64,000 nt of DNA, taken from the NCBI RefSeq assembly GCF_963675165.1, contig NC_087389.1, positions 716,001-780,000 of the forward strand. Reading direction: 5' to 3'. Shown piece after piece: positions 53,701 through 64,000 of the stretch (positions are counted from its first letter, which is position 1; each line of letters opens with the position of its first letter). This DNA is from Halichondria panicea. Its lineage: Eukaryota; Porifera; Demospongiae; Suberitida; Halichondriidae. Below the pieces are notes generated by a model. The model was not told where the DNA came from and did no database searches. It saw only the letters and a list, made by a program, of their open reading frames with translations. The position numbers were made by a program, and so were the translations under genes.

Positions 53701-56700
53701 AACAGACCAAGCAATTAATAATAAGCGTGTGGGACGAGGCTACTGTATGTATTGTTGCTAAGTGTGGGTGGCTCTCAGACGAAAATGTAGACATTAATGT
53801 TGCTCTAGCAAAATTATGCAATTCTAATAAACGGCTCCATGACATGTAACAAATCCTGTGAAGCTTATGATACATATGGATTCACACTAACAAATCAATT
53901 AGTGCAACTATAGTATTTACCAATATTTCCCGAGTTCTGGGGATTAGTTGATGTAGTGAATCCATTGAAAGCTAGTTTCTCTATGGTAGCAATCAGAGTG
54001 CTGCCAGCGATGATACTGGGCTGTGTATGGTGTGCAGAGAAGAGCGTGAGTGTGTGTGCTGTAACTATAACCCATAATTCTGAAACTTAAAATCAATCAA
54101 AACTTGCAGTTACCTCCTTATTATTGCTCGTCTCGTTCAACAACATGTCTCCAATGGAGAGAATGGTCTGCAAGCAGATACATAGATCATTACACACATG
54201 CAGTGGAGAATATACTCTTACATACATGCATGCAGTGGTTAGAATCCTCCGGAGTCCGTATACATATACCTTAAGGTGACATATTTTCACAGGTAGATTT
54301 GGTTTTCACTGTTTAGCTCATTTTGCTACATGTATATCATAGTATTAGCTCAAATTAATGTTATTCATAGCATTTCTAATCACTCGCAAGTGGTTTTAAT
54401 GAGATTCATTACATTTTCCAATTAGTATAAATTTTGTTGGTTTACTCTCATTTGCAGAAATAGCAGAAATTAATACTCGCGAAAATATGTCACCTTACGT
54501 ACATACGTACATCTGAGCTCATCGAGCTCACTATATTAAAAAGAAAGACACACACACCTACACACGATCAGCTTTACTATATACCTTTTGCGGCTACCCT
54601 CGATAAAAATAATACACACTCTAAGGGCCTCCTCACTTTCAACAGACAGCCTACTTAGAGCTGCTCACCTCATTGAATAACACCATGCCCTCAACTCTCC
54701 CATCTGACAGATTGCTCCTATTCACTATGTCAGCAAGCAGGTAGGCTACTACAGTCTCATCCACTACTCTAGCTCCCACTACTCTCTCCAGTGCAATGGC
54801 AGCTACTGCTGTAGGCTGGGTGGAGGATAAGGATAACATTTAGAGCCCGTGTATAGACAACGGAGAATGTTGTTTCTTACCATGTCAGTAATATTTGCCA
54901 ATTCCTCATCATTTCTAATCTGTAAGAGAAAACCACATTAACAATTAATGACTAAAACTATTATTTGAGAGACTTACCAAAGCCAATACTTCCTTCAGTG
55001 CACCTCCAAGTTGTTGCTGGGCAATAAGATCATCTGCATCATCAGGTGTGAGGGGCATTGTGGGTGATGGTGTGAGGGGCATTGTGGGAGGTGATGGTGT
55101 GGAAGGTGATGGTGTGGAGGGTGGGTTAGTCTCTGTATCAGGCTCATCAGTAATGGGGCGAGGAATACCCAACTGAACACCAATGTCCAAGGAAGCAGTG
55201 TGAATGATTCTACTGGATATGGTCCCTCGGCCTCCACCACAATCTACGGTGTTACATACTGACCCCATTAGGAGGGAGTTGTCACCAACATAGTCTGTAC
55301 CACAGAAATCACTGATCATTCCATTCCTAATGTCTTCCATCCAGTATTCAGGACTGCATGAAATACCAGCATTGAAAGAAAGCTCATGCATGCACAAATT
55401 ACTTACTTTAACTCTGTCTGATTGTCAAAGTTGTCTTTTATCAGAGTTTCATTGTATGTCTCATTAACATGTAATACCACAGTGACATTATCCAGTGTCC
55501 ATAGGTCTCGCCAGTTATCTGAATCAGTAGTTGGAAGCCGGGAGGTCGATGCAGCTGTTTGCATCCACCTCAACTGTACTGCACTTGTCAGGAAAGACCC
55601 ACACACGGATACTTGCAGTTGGTTAACTTCACCATCAGTTATTGTGTCATCTAAAGTGTAGCCTCTTATAGTCACAACCTGATCATTCAGGTGCCCAATA
55701 AGAAAGTTGGAATTCCGATGCCGATTCATTGATACACTGGGACTTATGTATTGTAAAGGAATCCAATCTCTACCAATTCTAATGGCCAACTCAACCCCTT
55801 CATCAAATGACGAAGGTGACATACAACTGTCTCTCTCCAGTAGGTCAAGATTGAAATCAATATCCCTGCAAACATGCAAACAAAGAAAGGAATAAAATAT
55901 TGCGTATATCAACTGAGCCACTTACAATCGAGGGTAAGCAGCAGCACAATCTTCTGTTGGAGCTGCCACTCCAGGGTCAATCAGACTGTTGCTACCATTG
56001 ACTTGGTTACATTGTATAGTGGTGTTCCCTAGGCCTAGCAGACCTGCAGCAGTTACTATGCCTCGAGGTACACTGGCACTTCCACCACAGAACGACCTGA
56101 CTTGTTCCACTGAGTTGCTTTCATCAGAGGAAATCCTTCCTTCCACAGAAGATGACTGTTCATCACACTGTTCAGTTATGTCGATTGTATTGGACTTGTT
56201 TCCTGAATCCATGACTGTATTCACAGTGAAGTTACTCAGCCCCCAGCAGTTGCAGCTACCTCCACCATGTTCTGATTGGAGCACTCGGAACTGTATGAAT
56301 TCATTCACATCAGCTCTTGGATCTATTTCACCAATATTCAGTGTTTGTGATCTGTCCCCTTCACCTGCATGCAGATCAGAAACTGTATATAATTATAGTA
56401 CATGCTCTATCATAATAAAAATAGTTCACCATGCACTTTGGTTTGATAGTGGACAGAACTAAACGTTATCCTGTTCTACTACATGTACAGATTACCTAAA
56501 GTAATATTCCCTGAGGGACTGATCCATTCTTCAGGATTCAAGTCTTGTCCTGTGAGGAGCCTGAACTCCACTCTGATCTGAGTCCCATCTTCAGTGAGTC
56601 CTGTCAGACATTCTGAGGTGTAGGTAGAGAACAGCATGAAGTGCACATGTACAGTCACAGTATCTCCAGTCACTGCATCCCCAGGTGTCTGTCTTGACTC

Positions 56701-56775
56701 TCTGGGTAATGAACTGGATATAGCACTAGACCAGAACAATAGGACAGTCACTAGAATACAGCTCTGTGTCGCCAT
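49819..56775 (-). CDS. Adhesion GPCR B with two tandem GAIN-GPS modules
   Basis: I placed 24 exons; they sum to 4464 bases (1487 codons plus stop) and every phase fits. Exon 1 (56496-56775) encodes the same signal peptide as gene A. Exons 2-4 (55926-56364, 55407-55865, 54978-55353) encode the reelin-like ectodomain and linker. Exons 5-10 and the start of exon 11 form a first GAIN domain; exon 11 (52878-53175) holds a complete GPS ([21 protein letters not shown]) but runs on into [20 protein letters not shown] and LRAALEEVLAL, a Pro/Ser/Thr linker, with no membrane helix. Exons 12-17 repeat the GAIN domain; exon 18 (51134-51379) has the second GPS ([13 protein letters not shown]) and TM1; exons 19-23 give TM2-TM7; exon 24 (49819-49932) a short tail ending ESGV, a class I PDZ ligand. 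The protein could be cleaved twice. Its ligand and the role of the first tethered-agonist-like strand are unknown. Confidence 0.88.
52878..53175 (-). other. GPS exon fused to a linker instead of TM1 (gene B)
   Basis: This exon encodes the last GAIN strand and GPS (cleavage triad HLT intact) and then continues as a P/S/T linker. Its counterpart in gene A's exon 12 continues into TM1. Both flanking introns have the same phases as in the normal arrangement: it enters in phase 2 and leaves in phase 0. Confidence 0.9.
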
Positions 56776-58199
56776 TACTTTGTGTCTTTAGTCAGTGGTC
56801 AGTGGTTTAAAAAAAGGAGATAATTATAATTTTCATGACCAATTTCCTCGACAGCAGGAAACATTGCAACATCTAAAATTAGTGTGGGTAAAGATGGTTT
56901 AACCAAACAACCAACGAAAACTCTGCATCCGAGTCTCGAGGGCAGTATGAAATCAAGGCTAATTAAACCCAGCACAGTTTACAATTGACATTGTATATAT
57001 ATACAGCTACTATAGTAACGATCTGCTTCTATTGTGCATGTGCATAAAATCTGTTATTATTCTAGCCTCTATCCCAGGCCGCACTTCACTCTGTAGCAGG
57101 CCTTCTTTTCTCTTGAAGGCCAGTGAAGGAGGCTACTACTATATATAATTATGTGAATGTAAAACATGTATCATTACATTTGAATTTTGCTATAATTAGG
57201 TCAAAACACCACATGCATGTATCATATCATACACGTAGCTCTGTCCAGCACTAGAACGAATACAAACTCTACGATGAAGCTATGCATGGCAGGGGGGGTG
57301 CCCTCCTCTGATTGAGCATTATGCCAGCCTAATAGGCAAACAATATTAGCACATTAGGCAATTTTTACCAAATTTTGAGAAAGTATGATTTATAGAAGCA
57401 CTATAGCCTCAATAGCATGAGTATTTGCTAATACTGAGTATATACGTATGGAAGGTGCTATAGTAGTACTGTTAACTCTTTTCTAAGATTTCTAGATTAT
57501 GTAAAAGCGTCTGTGATGTTGCAGTATAATTCTCGTTGATGATTTTTATTGAGACTAATGGGTAATAATTAAAGACTAATTGGTGATTAATAGGTACAAT
57601 GCATGAGACTTGGAGACTAGACTAATAGGCGCATAATTGGGCAAGGCCTTGTGGTCAGTATGGTTTGTTTGTTTATTCATGGCCAATTTCCTTGAGCAGG
57701 AAACATGCAACACCAAAGTAGTGTGGGTACATAGTGTTGATCAGCTGTTATTAGATGCCATGCACACACAAAGGGAAATACAGACATAAGCAAATACAAG
57801 TCAGACTCACAAAAGTCAATTTCATAGATTAGAGGTTCCCACTGTGTTCAATGATGTTCTTCAACGGCAAATTTCTTGTCTTCTTCCTCTCTTGATTTCA
57901 CATTTTTAGGTTCGGTGTCAGTCAGATGTTTGATGAGCCGCTTGCCAGTAATGAAGTTTCATTGTATTGAGGACCCTATTAGAAAATTGCAAAATAAGCT
58001 TATACATAAGAGCTGTTTGACTGGTCTCCAAATAATCCATGCACTGCTCATAACATTAGGAGCGGCTTTAATCGAGGCTACCCTGATTGCACATGCGCCA
58101 ACCGGAGTGTGCGCCAACATGCAGCCCCTCCCTATAATGGGTTGCAGAGTATGACAAGCCACGCCCACTCAAGAACTATTGGTTGCCCAATCCAGAGCC
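56776..58199. other. Intergenic mosaic of duplicated fragments
   Basis: Short pieces are copies of DNA elsewhere in the cluster: 56836-56960 matches the GPCR A upstream region, 57000-57060 and 57180-57300 match parts of 49405-49770, and 57680-57745 matches the upstream region again. A possible last coding exon lies on the minus strand at about 57848-57950 (TGKRLIKHLTDTEPKNVKSR then an acidic end), whose gene I could not identify. No other coding region is supported. Confidence 0.55.
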
Positions 58200-58793
58200 A
58201 TGGGAGAGACTGAAAATGACCGTGATGCTGCTCCCACGGTGTTCCCAGAGCCTATTATACAGACTACACAAGAAGAAGCACCCTCCTATCAGACAGCATG
58301 GCTCCTGCTCTACTCTCTCATCATTGCACTGTCTATTTTCCTTCTGATGATCGTCATCGTAAAACTGATCTCTGTGTGGAACACCAGGAAGAACTTCAAG
58401 AAATGCCAGTTCAACTTGTTAACGCATCCGCCTGTTGTGGTCGGATTTTTCCATCCATATTGCAATGCTGGTGGAGGTGGCGAAAGAGTACTATGGCAAA
58501 GCATCAGAGCTCTCCAATCTCGGTACAACTTTATACGCTGCATCGTCTACACTGGAGATCGTGCCAATAAAGAATCCATTTTTAGCAAAGTTAAAAACAG
58601 ATTTGGAATTAATCTTGCGAGAGGTGCGATAGAATTTGTCTACTTAAAACGTCGTAGTTGTGTGGAAGCTGAAAAATGGCCGCGGTTTACAGTCCTTGGT
58701 CAAAGCATTGGCTCAATTTTTCTCGGGCTTCTGAACTTTGTACCAGATGTGTATATTGACACAATGGGCTATGCATTTACTCTGCAATATTAA
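58200..58793 (+). pseudogene. ALG11: Truncated ALG11 (N-terminal half only)
   Basis: ALG11 is the ER alpha-1,2-mannosyltransferase that adds mannoses 4 and 5 to the dolichol-linked glycan. The ATG is at 58200. A membrane anchor ([20 protein letters not shown]) and the first Rossmann half follow: [20 protein letters not shown] (donor/acceptor glycine loop), [51 protein letters not shown]. The reading frame then stops within three codons, exactly where the segmental duplication shared with 49170 begins. About 197 codons remain of a protein of roughly 490. The C-terminal GT4 domain with the donor-binding Glu residues is absent, and no GT splice donor sits at the break. It is either a 5' gene fragment left by the duplication or a retained half; the sequence upstream of the break is well preserved, so the event is recent. 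Confidence 0.85.
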
Positions 58794-59446
58794 TCGATAG
58801 CCTTGAAAGTAAAGTGATATCGCACCTATATAGGCTATACTCCTCCATGCAAAACAAATTGAACACGAAAGATCACAATGCCTGAGCATTTGCTACAATT
58901 CAGCCAGCCATGCATGACAGACTATCAGGTTCCTCTGGCCTCTCATACAGGAGTAATTATGGCCGTACAATATGCCATATACTGGCACTGCTATTCCTTT
59001 GATCTCAGAGGTCAAAAGGCAACAAATATATATACAGCTACTGTAGTACGATCTGCTTCTATTGTACATAACGTCTGTTCATATTATGTAACTGTAAAAC
59101 ATGCATAATTTATTTTGCTATTGTACATAACGTAGAATTGAGTTTTGCTTGCATGACTAACGTTCCTTGCATTCTTCAGATAATTCCTCACTGTGACTGG
59201 AAAGCCCTAAATGTGCATCATTATGAGGACAGTAAGGATAGGAGATATAAAATGTATCTTAGCTATAGATACGAAGACACCTCATACAGCTAGTTATATA
59301 GGTAAAAACACCACACATGCATGTATCATATACGTAGCTCTGTCCAGCACTAGAACAAATACAAACTCTACAATGAAGCTATGCATGCATGGCAGGGGGG
59401 CCTATACACCAAGCTCAGTGTTACAAACATCTTCCAAGTTGTGCAA
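58794..59446. other. Spacer between the ALG11 fragment and GPCR C
   Basis: Nearly identical to 49170-49818 and part of the segmental duplication. No gene is supported; the duplicated 76-codon reading frame (58878-59108) is not convincing. Confidence 0.75.
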
Positions 59447-62400
59447 TCACACACCTGACTCTCTTTCCACGGTCGAGTTGAATACACTAGACTCCAGTTT
59501 CAACGAACTGTCCAAAGATGGAGAGGTAACATTTGTGCTGACATTGCTGAGAGTGGTACTCTGAAATGCAGAATAATCATAATAATTATACGATCAGATT
59601 TGATAGTGGTATACCTTGGTACTGGTGCTTTCAAACTTATATTGATATCGATGCTTTGCCAACTTTTTCTTCCACCATTTGGAGTAGGCATCCCTCACTG
59701 GCTCAGAGAGAGGCACAAAAAGTATAAAAATGGCCACTCCTTGGAATGAAACAAATATCGTGAAAATGTACGCTAGTGGGAGTAGAGCAGGGACCTCGAA
59801 CACCAAAATACCTGTTAATAATGTTATTAAATATCTCTCAGTTATTCTTGTGCTCACCAATTATCCATGTCAGTCCCATGACAGTGACCAGTGACACAGA
59901 CGACTTTAACCAAGAACTGTATAAGAAACATTTCAAGCACAGTACAATGTGTCTCTATTATAGCCAAATACCTCACTTCCTGTTTTTTTCCTTGTCTCTT
60001 TTGGTGTCTACACATGGTAACTATTGCCATGATAAAGAAACCAAAATTCACCAATAGAATCACCACCACTGGCACAATGAACGTCAGAATAAAGTTAGTG
60101 ATGGGGTTCAACCAGCAGCTGCAAACACAGGCTTATAAATAGTTTAGCACTTTTAAAGGACACTCCATCACAAAAGCTTAATTGGTGCATACATGTACGA
60201 CACGTACGTGCATACTTGGGTCGCGATAACGGAACGACTGCATGAACTCACACTATGGTGGTTGTATTGTTGCTGACCAGCTGGTAGCTATAGCTGTCCT
60301 CCAGTTGAGGGACTGCAAAGCCCAACGGAATACAGAGAACCATGTACAGCAGAGGAGCACCTATATAGGGAAATCATGAACACAATATCTTAATTTTGAC
60401 TATATATATACACATACCATAGCTGACAATAGTGAAGCTGACAATGTATTTCCGTTCATGCTCTTTTACAAATACTTTGACAAGAACCAGATACAAGACC
60501 ACGCCCTCCATGAGCATCCACATGAAGGACACCAGGAACAAGTAGTGCATGAGAACTGCTGCAGTCCGACAACCAGGATCCACCACACCCCCTCCTCCGT
60601 GAGGGGTCACCCCAATCACAAAGGTCAGCTGTGCCAGAATCAGACTCACACACAAGTTTATGTGGATGTAGTTACGCATGTTCCACAAGGTCCTGTATTG
60701 TCAATTGAAACACTCAGTATATAATTAGTATATAAGGTTTTCTCACCTAAAGAATACCAAAGCCACAATGGTGGCCAACATGGCAATCACAGATAGAGAC
60801 ACTCCAATGTAGCCAATGATTGAAAGAGACAGGGCCACACCAGAGGGTATGTTGAGTGGTTGTGCACTGAGGAGAATGGCAAAGTTGGTGAGATGTGTGC
60901 ACTCACACACAGTCTGTGTGGAGTTAGAGAGACTGTCATTTCTCACACATCCTTCAGTGTCCCATCTTCCATTGGCTAAAAGGTTGTCACTAATGCATAA
61001 TTATGATGAAACCAAATATATAAAATTATGCACCTCTATAATAAATACCTGGTAGTTATAAATTCCCAGAATACACAAGTCGCTTCTTCGTTGGTATCAT
61101 CATTTTCAATAACAGCCTGTATAATTATTATGATTATGTTAGATGATAGACTATATACCATGCCTTACTTGTGCGTATTTGCTGTGTTTCAGTGTGACAA
61201 TGACTGGCTGACTGAGCTGAATGTTGGCTGTGTCACAGATATTGTCCCCACACTGCAGACTGGTAGAGACTACTGGAGATGCTAACACAGTGTCCCTCTC
61301 TCCTGGCAGAGTCCCAGGCAGCAGTCCACTCATGTTCCTGTAGTAGACTGAGGCCACAGTGACTGGTCCAGTCCCATTACTCACTATCCTCACTAACTCA
61401 GTGGGCACTTGAATAGAGTTGCTCCTTACACCAATACTAGTGAAGTATATATCTTCATTGTCAACTGGTGTCTCCAAATGAATGACTTCTGCAATGAGCA
61501 AATAAGCACTAAACTCCTAAACAGACCAAGCAATTGCGTGTGGGCACAAGGCTAACTGCATGTACTGTATACATATACCTCCTTTTACCATACCATTTGG
61601 CTAAGAATGAGACATTAATTGTTGCTCTAGCACATGAAATTCTAAGAAACGGCTCCATGACAATGTACCACATCCTGTGAAGCTTATAATGTGTATGGAT
61701 TCAGCACTAACAAATCAATTAGTGCAACAGTTTTGTCGTCACTTATACGAACAATTAATGGGGGGGTTTTACCAATATTTCCTGAGTGCTGGGGATCAGT
61801 TGATGTAGTGAATCCATTGAAAGCTAGTTTCTCTATGGTAGCAATCAGAGTGCTGCCAGCGATGATACTAGGCTGTGTATGGTGTGCAGAGAAGAACATG
61901 AGTGTGTGTGCAAGTACATAATTATAACCCAGTATCCTGAAACTTAAAATCAAAATGTGCACAGTTATGATCACCTCTTCATTATTGCTCGTCTTTTCCA
62001 ACAGCATGTCTCCAATGGAGAGAATGGTCTGCAGCAAGCAAATACATAGATACTTTCTTGCAGTGGTTAGACTGATCCTCTTACATACATGCATGAACCC
62101 TCTGTATATATACAAGTAAATTACGTACGTCTGAGCTCATCTAGCTCACTATCTGCTCACCTCACTGAATGACACCATGTCCTCAACTCTCCCATCTGAC
62201 AGATTGCTCCTGTCCACAATGTCAGCAAGCAGGTAGGCTACTACAGTCTCATCCACTACTCTAGCTCCCACCACTCCCTCCAGTGCAATGGCAGCTGTTG
62301 CTGGAGGCTGGGTGGAGGATAAGGATAACATTTAGAGCCCGTGTATAGACAACAGAGAATGTTGTTTCTTACCATGGTGAGAATATTGCCCAATTCCTCA

Positions 62401-64000
62401 TCATTTCTAATCTGTAAGAAAAACCATAAAATCATTAACAATTAATGTACTAAAACTATTATTTGAGAGACTCACCAAACCCAATACTTCCTCCAGTGTG
62501 TCTCCAAGTTGCTGCAGGGCAATAAGATCATCTGCATCATCAGTTGTGGAGACATCAGGTGTGGGGGGCACTGTGGAGGGTGATGGTGTGCAGGGAGATG
62601 GTGTGAGGGGTGATGGTGTGCAGGGAGATGGTGTGAGGGGTGATGGTGTGGAGGGTGATGGTGTGGAGGGAGATGGTGTGAGGGGTGATGGTGTGCAGGG
62701 AGATGGTGTGAGGGGTGATGGTGTGGAGGGTGATGGTGTGGAGGGAGATGGTGTGAGGGGTGATGGTGTGCAGGGAGATGGTGTGAGGGGTGATGGTGTG
62801 GAGGGTGATGGTGTGCAGGGAGATGGTGTGAGGGGTGATGGTGTGCAGGGAGATGGTGTGAGGGGTGATGGTGTGGAGGGTGATGGTGTGAGGGGTGATG
62901 GTGTGGAGGGAGAGTTAGTATTTGTAACAGGCTCATCAGTACGGGGGCGAGGCTTACCGGAACGTGCACTGAGGAGAATGGCAAAGTTGGTGAGATGTGT
63001 GCACTCACACACAGTCTGTGTGAAGTTAGAGAGACCGTCATTTCTCACACAACCTTCAGTGTCCCATCTTCCATTGACTAGAGGATCGCTACTACTGCAT
63101 GTGTTTAAACCACAGATAAAGTATGCATCTCTATAGATATCACAATACCTGTTAGTTATAAATTCCCAGAACACACAAGTAGCCTCGCTGGTATCATCAT
63201 TTTCAATAAGAGCCTGCAATCAAATAATAAGACTTAGTGTTTAGATAAGATCGACTACCATGCCTAGTTTACTTGTGCATATTTGCTGTGTTTCAGTGTG
63301 ACAATGACTGGTAGACTGAGCTGAATGTTGGCTGTGTCACAGATATTGTCCCCACACAGCAGACTGGTGGAGACCACTGGAGATGCTAACACAGTGTCCC
63401 TCTCTCCCGGCAGAGTCCCGGGCAGCAGTCCACTCATGTTCCTGTAGTAGACTGAGCCCACAGTGATTGGTCCAGTTCCGTTATCCACTATCCTCACTAA
63501 CTCAGTGGGCACTTGAATAGAGCTGCCCCTCACATCAATACTAGTGAAGTATGTATCCTCATTGTCCACTCGTGTCTCCAAATGAATGACTTCTGCAATG
63601 AGTAAATAAGCTCTTAAACAGACCAAGCAATTAATAATAAGCGTGTGGGACGAGGCTACTGCATGTACTCAAGTGATTACCTTTACCATAAACCATTTAC
63701 TAAGAATGACGAAAATGTAGACATTAATTAATGTTGCTCGAGCACACATGCACATGCAATTCTAATTAACGGCTCCATGACATGTACCACATCCTCTGAA
63801 GCTTATAATGTGTATGGATTCACACTAACAAATCAATTGTGCAACTAGTTTTGTCGTCACTTATACGAAGAATTAATGCCATGGGGTACTTACCAATATT
63901 TCCTGAGTGCTGGGAATCAGTTGATGTAGTGAATCCATTGAAAGCTAGTTTCTCTATGGTAGCAATCAGAGTGCTGCCAGCGATGATACTGGGCTGTGTA
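59447..64000 (-). CDS. Adhesion GPCR C, tandem GAIN-GPS type (5' end outside the window)
   Basis: A close duplicate of gene B, cut by the right edge. From the edge: a GAIN exon (from about 63893, [20 protein letters not shown]), a GAIN exon ending near 63594, CVFWEFI exon, then 62476-63094 with GPS1 ([21 protein letters not shown]), [20 protein letters not shown] and a long TPSP-repeat linker. The second GAIN follows in exons near 62374-62412, 62160-62330, 61974-62032, 61776-61872, 61169-61488 and 61050-61117, with GPS2 and TM1 in 60746-60989. Exons from about 60695 to 59630 encode TM2-TM7 and the last exon (stop at 59447) the same ESGV tail as gene B. Apart from a larger linker (619-base exon against 298 in B) the module layout is identical. 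The gene presumably has the same reelin-like N-terminus beyond the edge. Confidence 0.87.
62565..62915 (-). repeat. Coding minisatellite encoding a TPSP-type mucin-like linker
   Basis: Tandem 12- and 15-base-derived units (GGTGATGGTGTG and GGAGATGGTGTG with variants) encode [15 protein letters not shown] repeats in gene C. The frame is kept throughout. Gene B has only a short version at the same place, so length changes between close paralogues. The repeat is rich in potential O-glycosylation sites and contains regularly spaced Cys. Confidence 0.93.

Noticed and set aside
57848-57950. Possible terminal exon on the minus strand ending in an acidic tail and HH
   Set aside because: A plausible C-terminus but no acceptor, upstream exon or family could be supported.
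62498-63136. Plus-strand open frame with [11 protein letters not shown] repeats
   Set aside because: Antisense of the TPSP linker of GPCR C, whose splice sites and homology to gene B are clear.

Overview
The window is nuclear DNA of an animal. Genes are split by short GT-AG introns, gene spacing is tight (several neighbours start within about 250 bases of each other), and microsatellites, minisatellites and small inverted-repeat elements are common. The proteins are metazoan (ANAPC4, GRAMD4, CERK, PTDSS1, B3GALT6, adhesion GPCRs). Gene density, the AATTAT-rich intergenic DNA and a tandem array of unusual adhesion GPCRs suggest a sponge or another early-branching marine invertebrate. That is inference; no single marker fixes the species.

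Layout. 1-5.6 kb: gene-poor, with duplicated fragments, palindromes and a small transposon around a short coiled-coil gene built of 11-residue repeats (minus strand, one frame break). 5.6-9.6 kb: ANAPC4 (+), 5' end unresolved. 9.9-22.5 kb: four lipid or membrane genes: a TLC-domain protein (+), GRAMD4-like (-), ceramide kinase (-) and phosphatidylserine synthase 1 (-). 22.7-33.4 kb: PSMD6/Rpn7 (+), SCOC (-) and PSMD2/Rpn1 (+). The Rpn1 gene carries extra in-frame exons encoding ankyrin repeats at its N-terminus. 33.6-36.3 kb: head-to-head B3GALT6-type glycosyltransferases; one keeps the DDD metal site and the other has lost it. 36.8-40.5 kb: DNAJC2/zuotin (+).

40.9-64 kb: three tandem adhesion GPCR genes on the minus strand. 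Gene A is conventional: reelin-like ectodomain, Pro/Thr/Ser linker, one GAIN/GPS, 7TM. Genes B and C contain two complete GAIN-GPS modules in series, the first followed by a P/T/S linker instead of a membrane helix. In gene B the 24 exons I placed sum to 4464 bases (1487 codons plus stop) with no frame break, so the tandem arrangement is one reading frame. Between B and C lies an ALG11 5' fragment cut off exactly where a segmental duplication begins.

I checked exon chains by splice sites, phase and total length. GRAMD4 (1953 nt), CERK (2190), PTDSS1 (1596), PSMD6 (1176), PSMD2 (3144), DNAJC2 (1779), GPCR A (3627) and GPCR B (4464) are all divisible by three. Family assignments rest on remembered family sequence patterns, not on a search.
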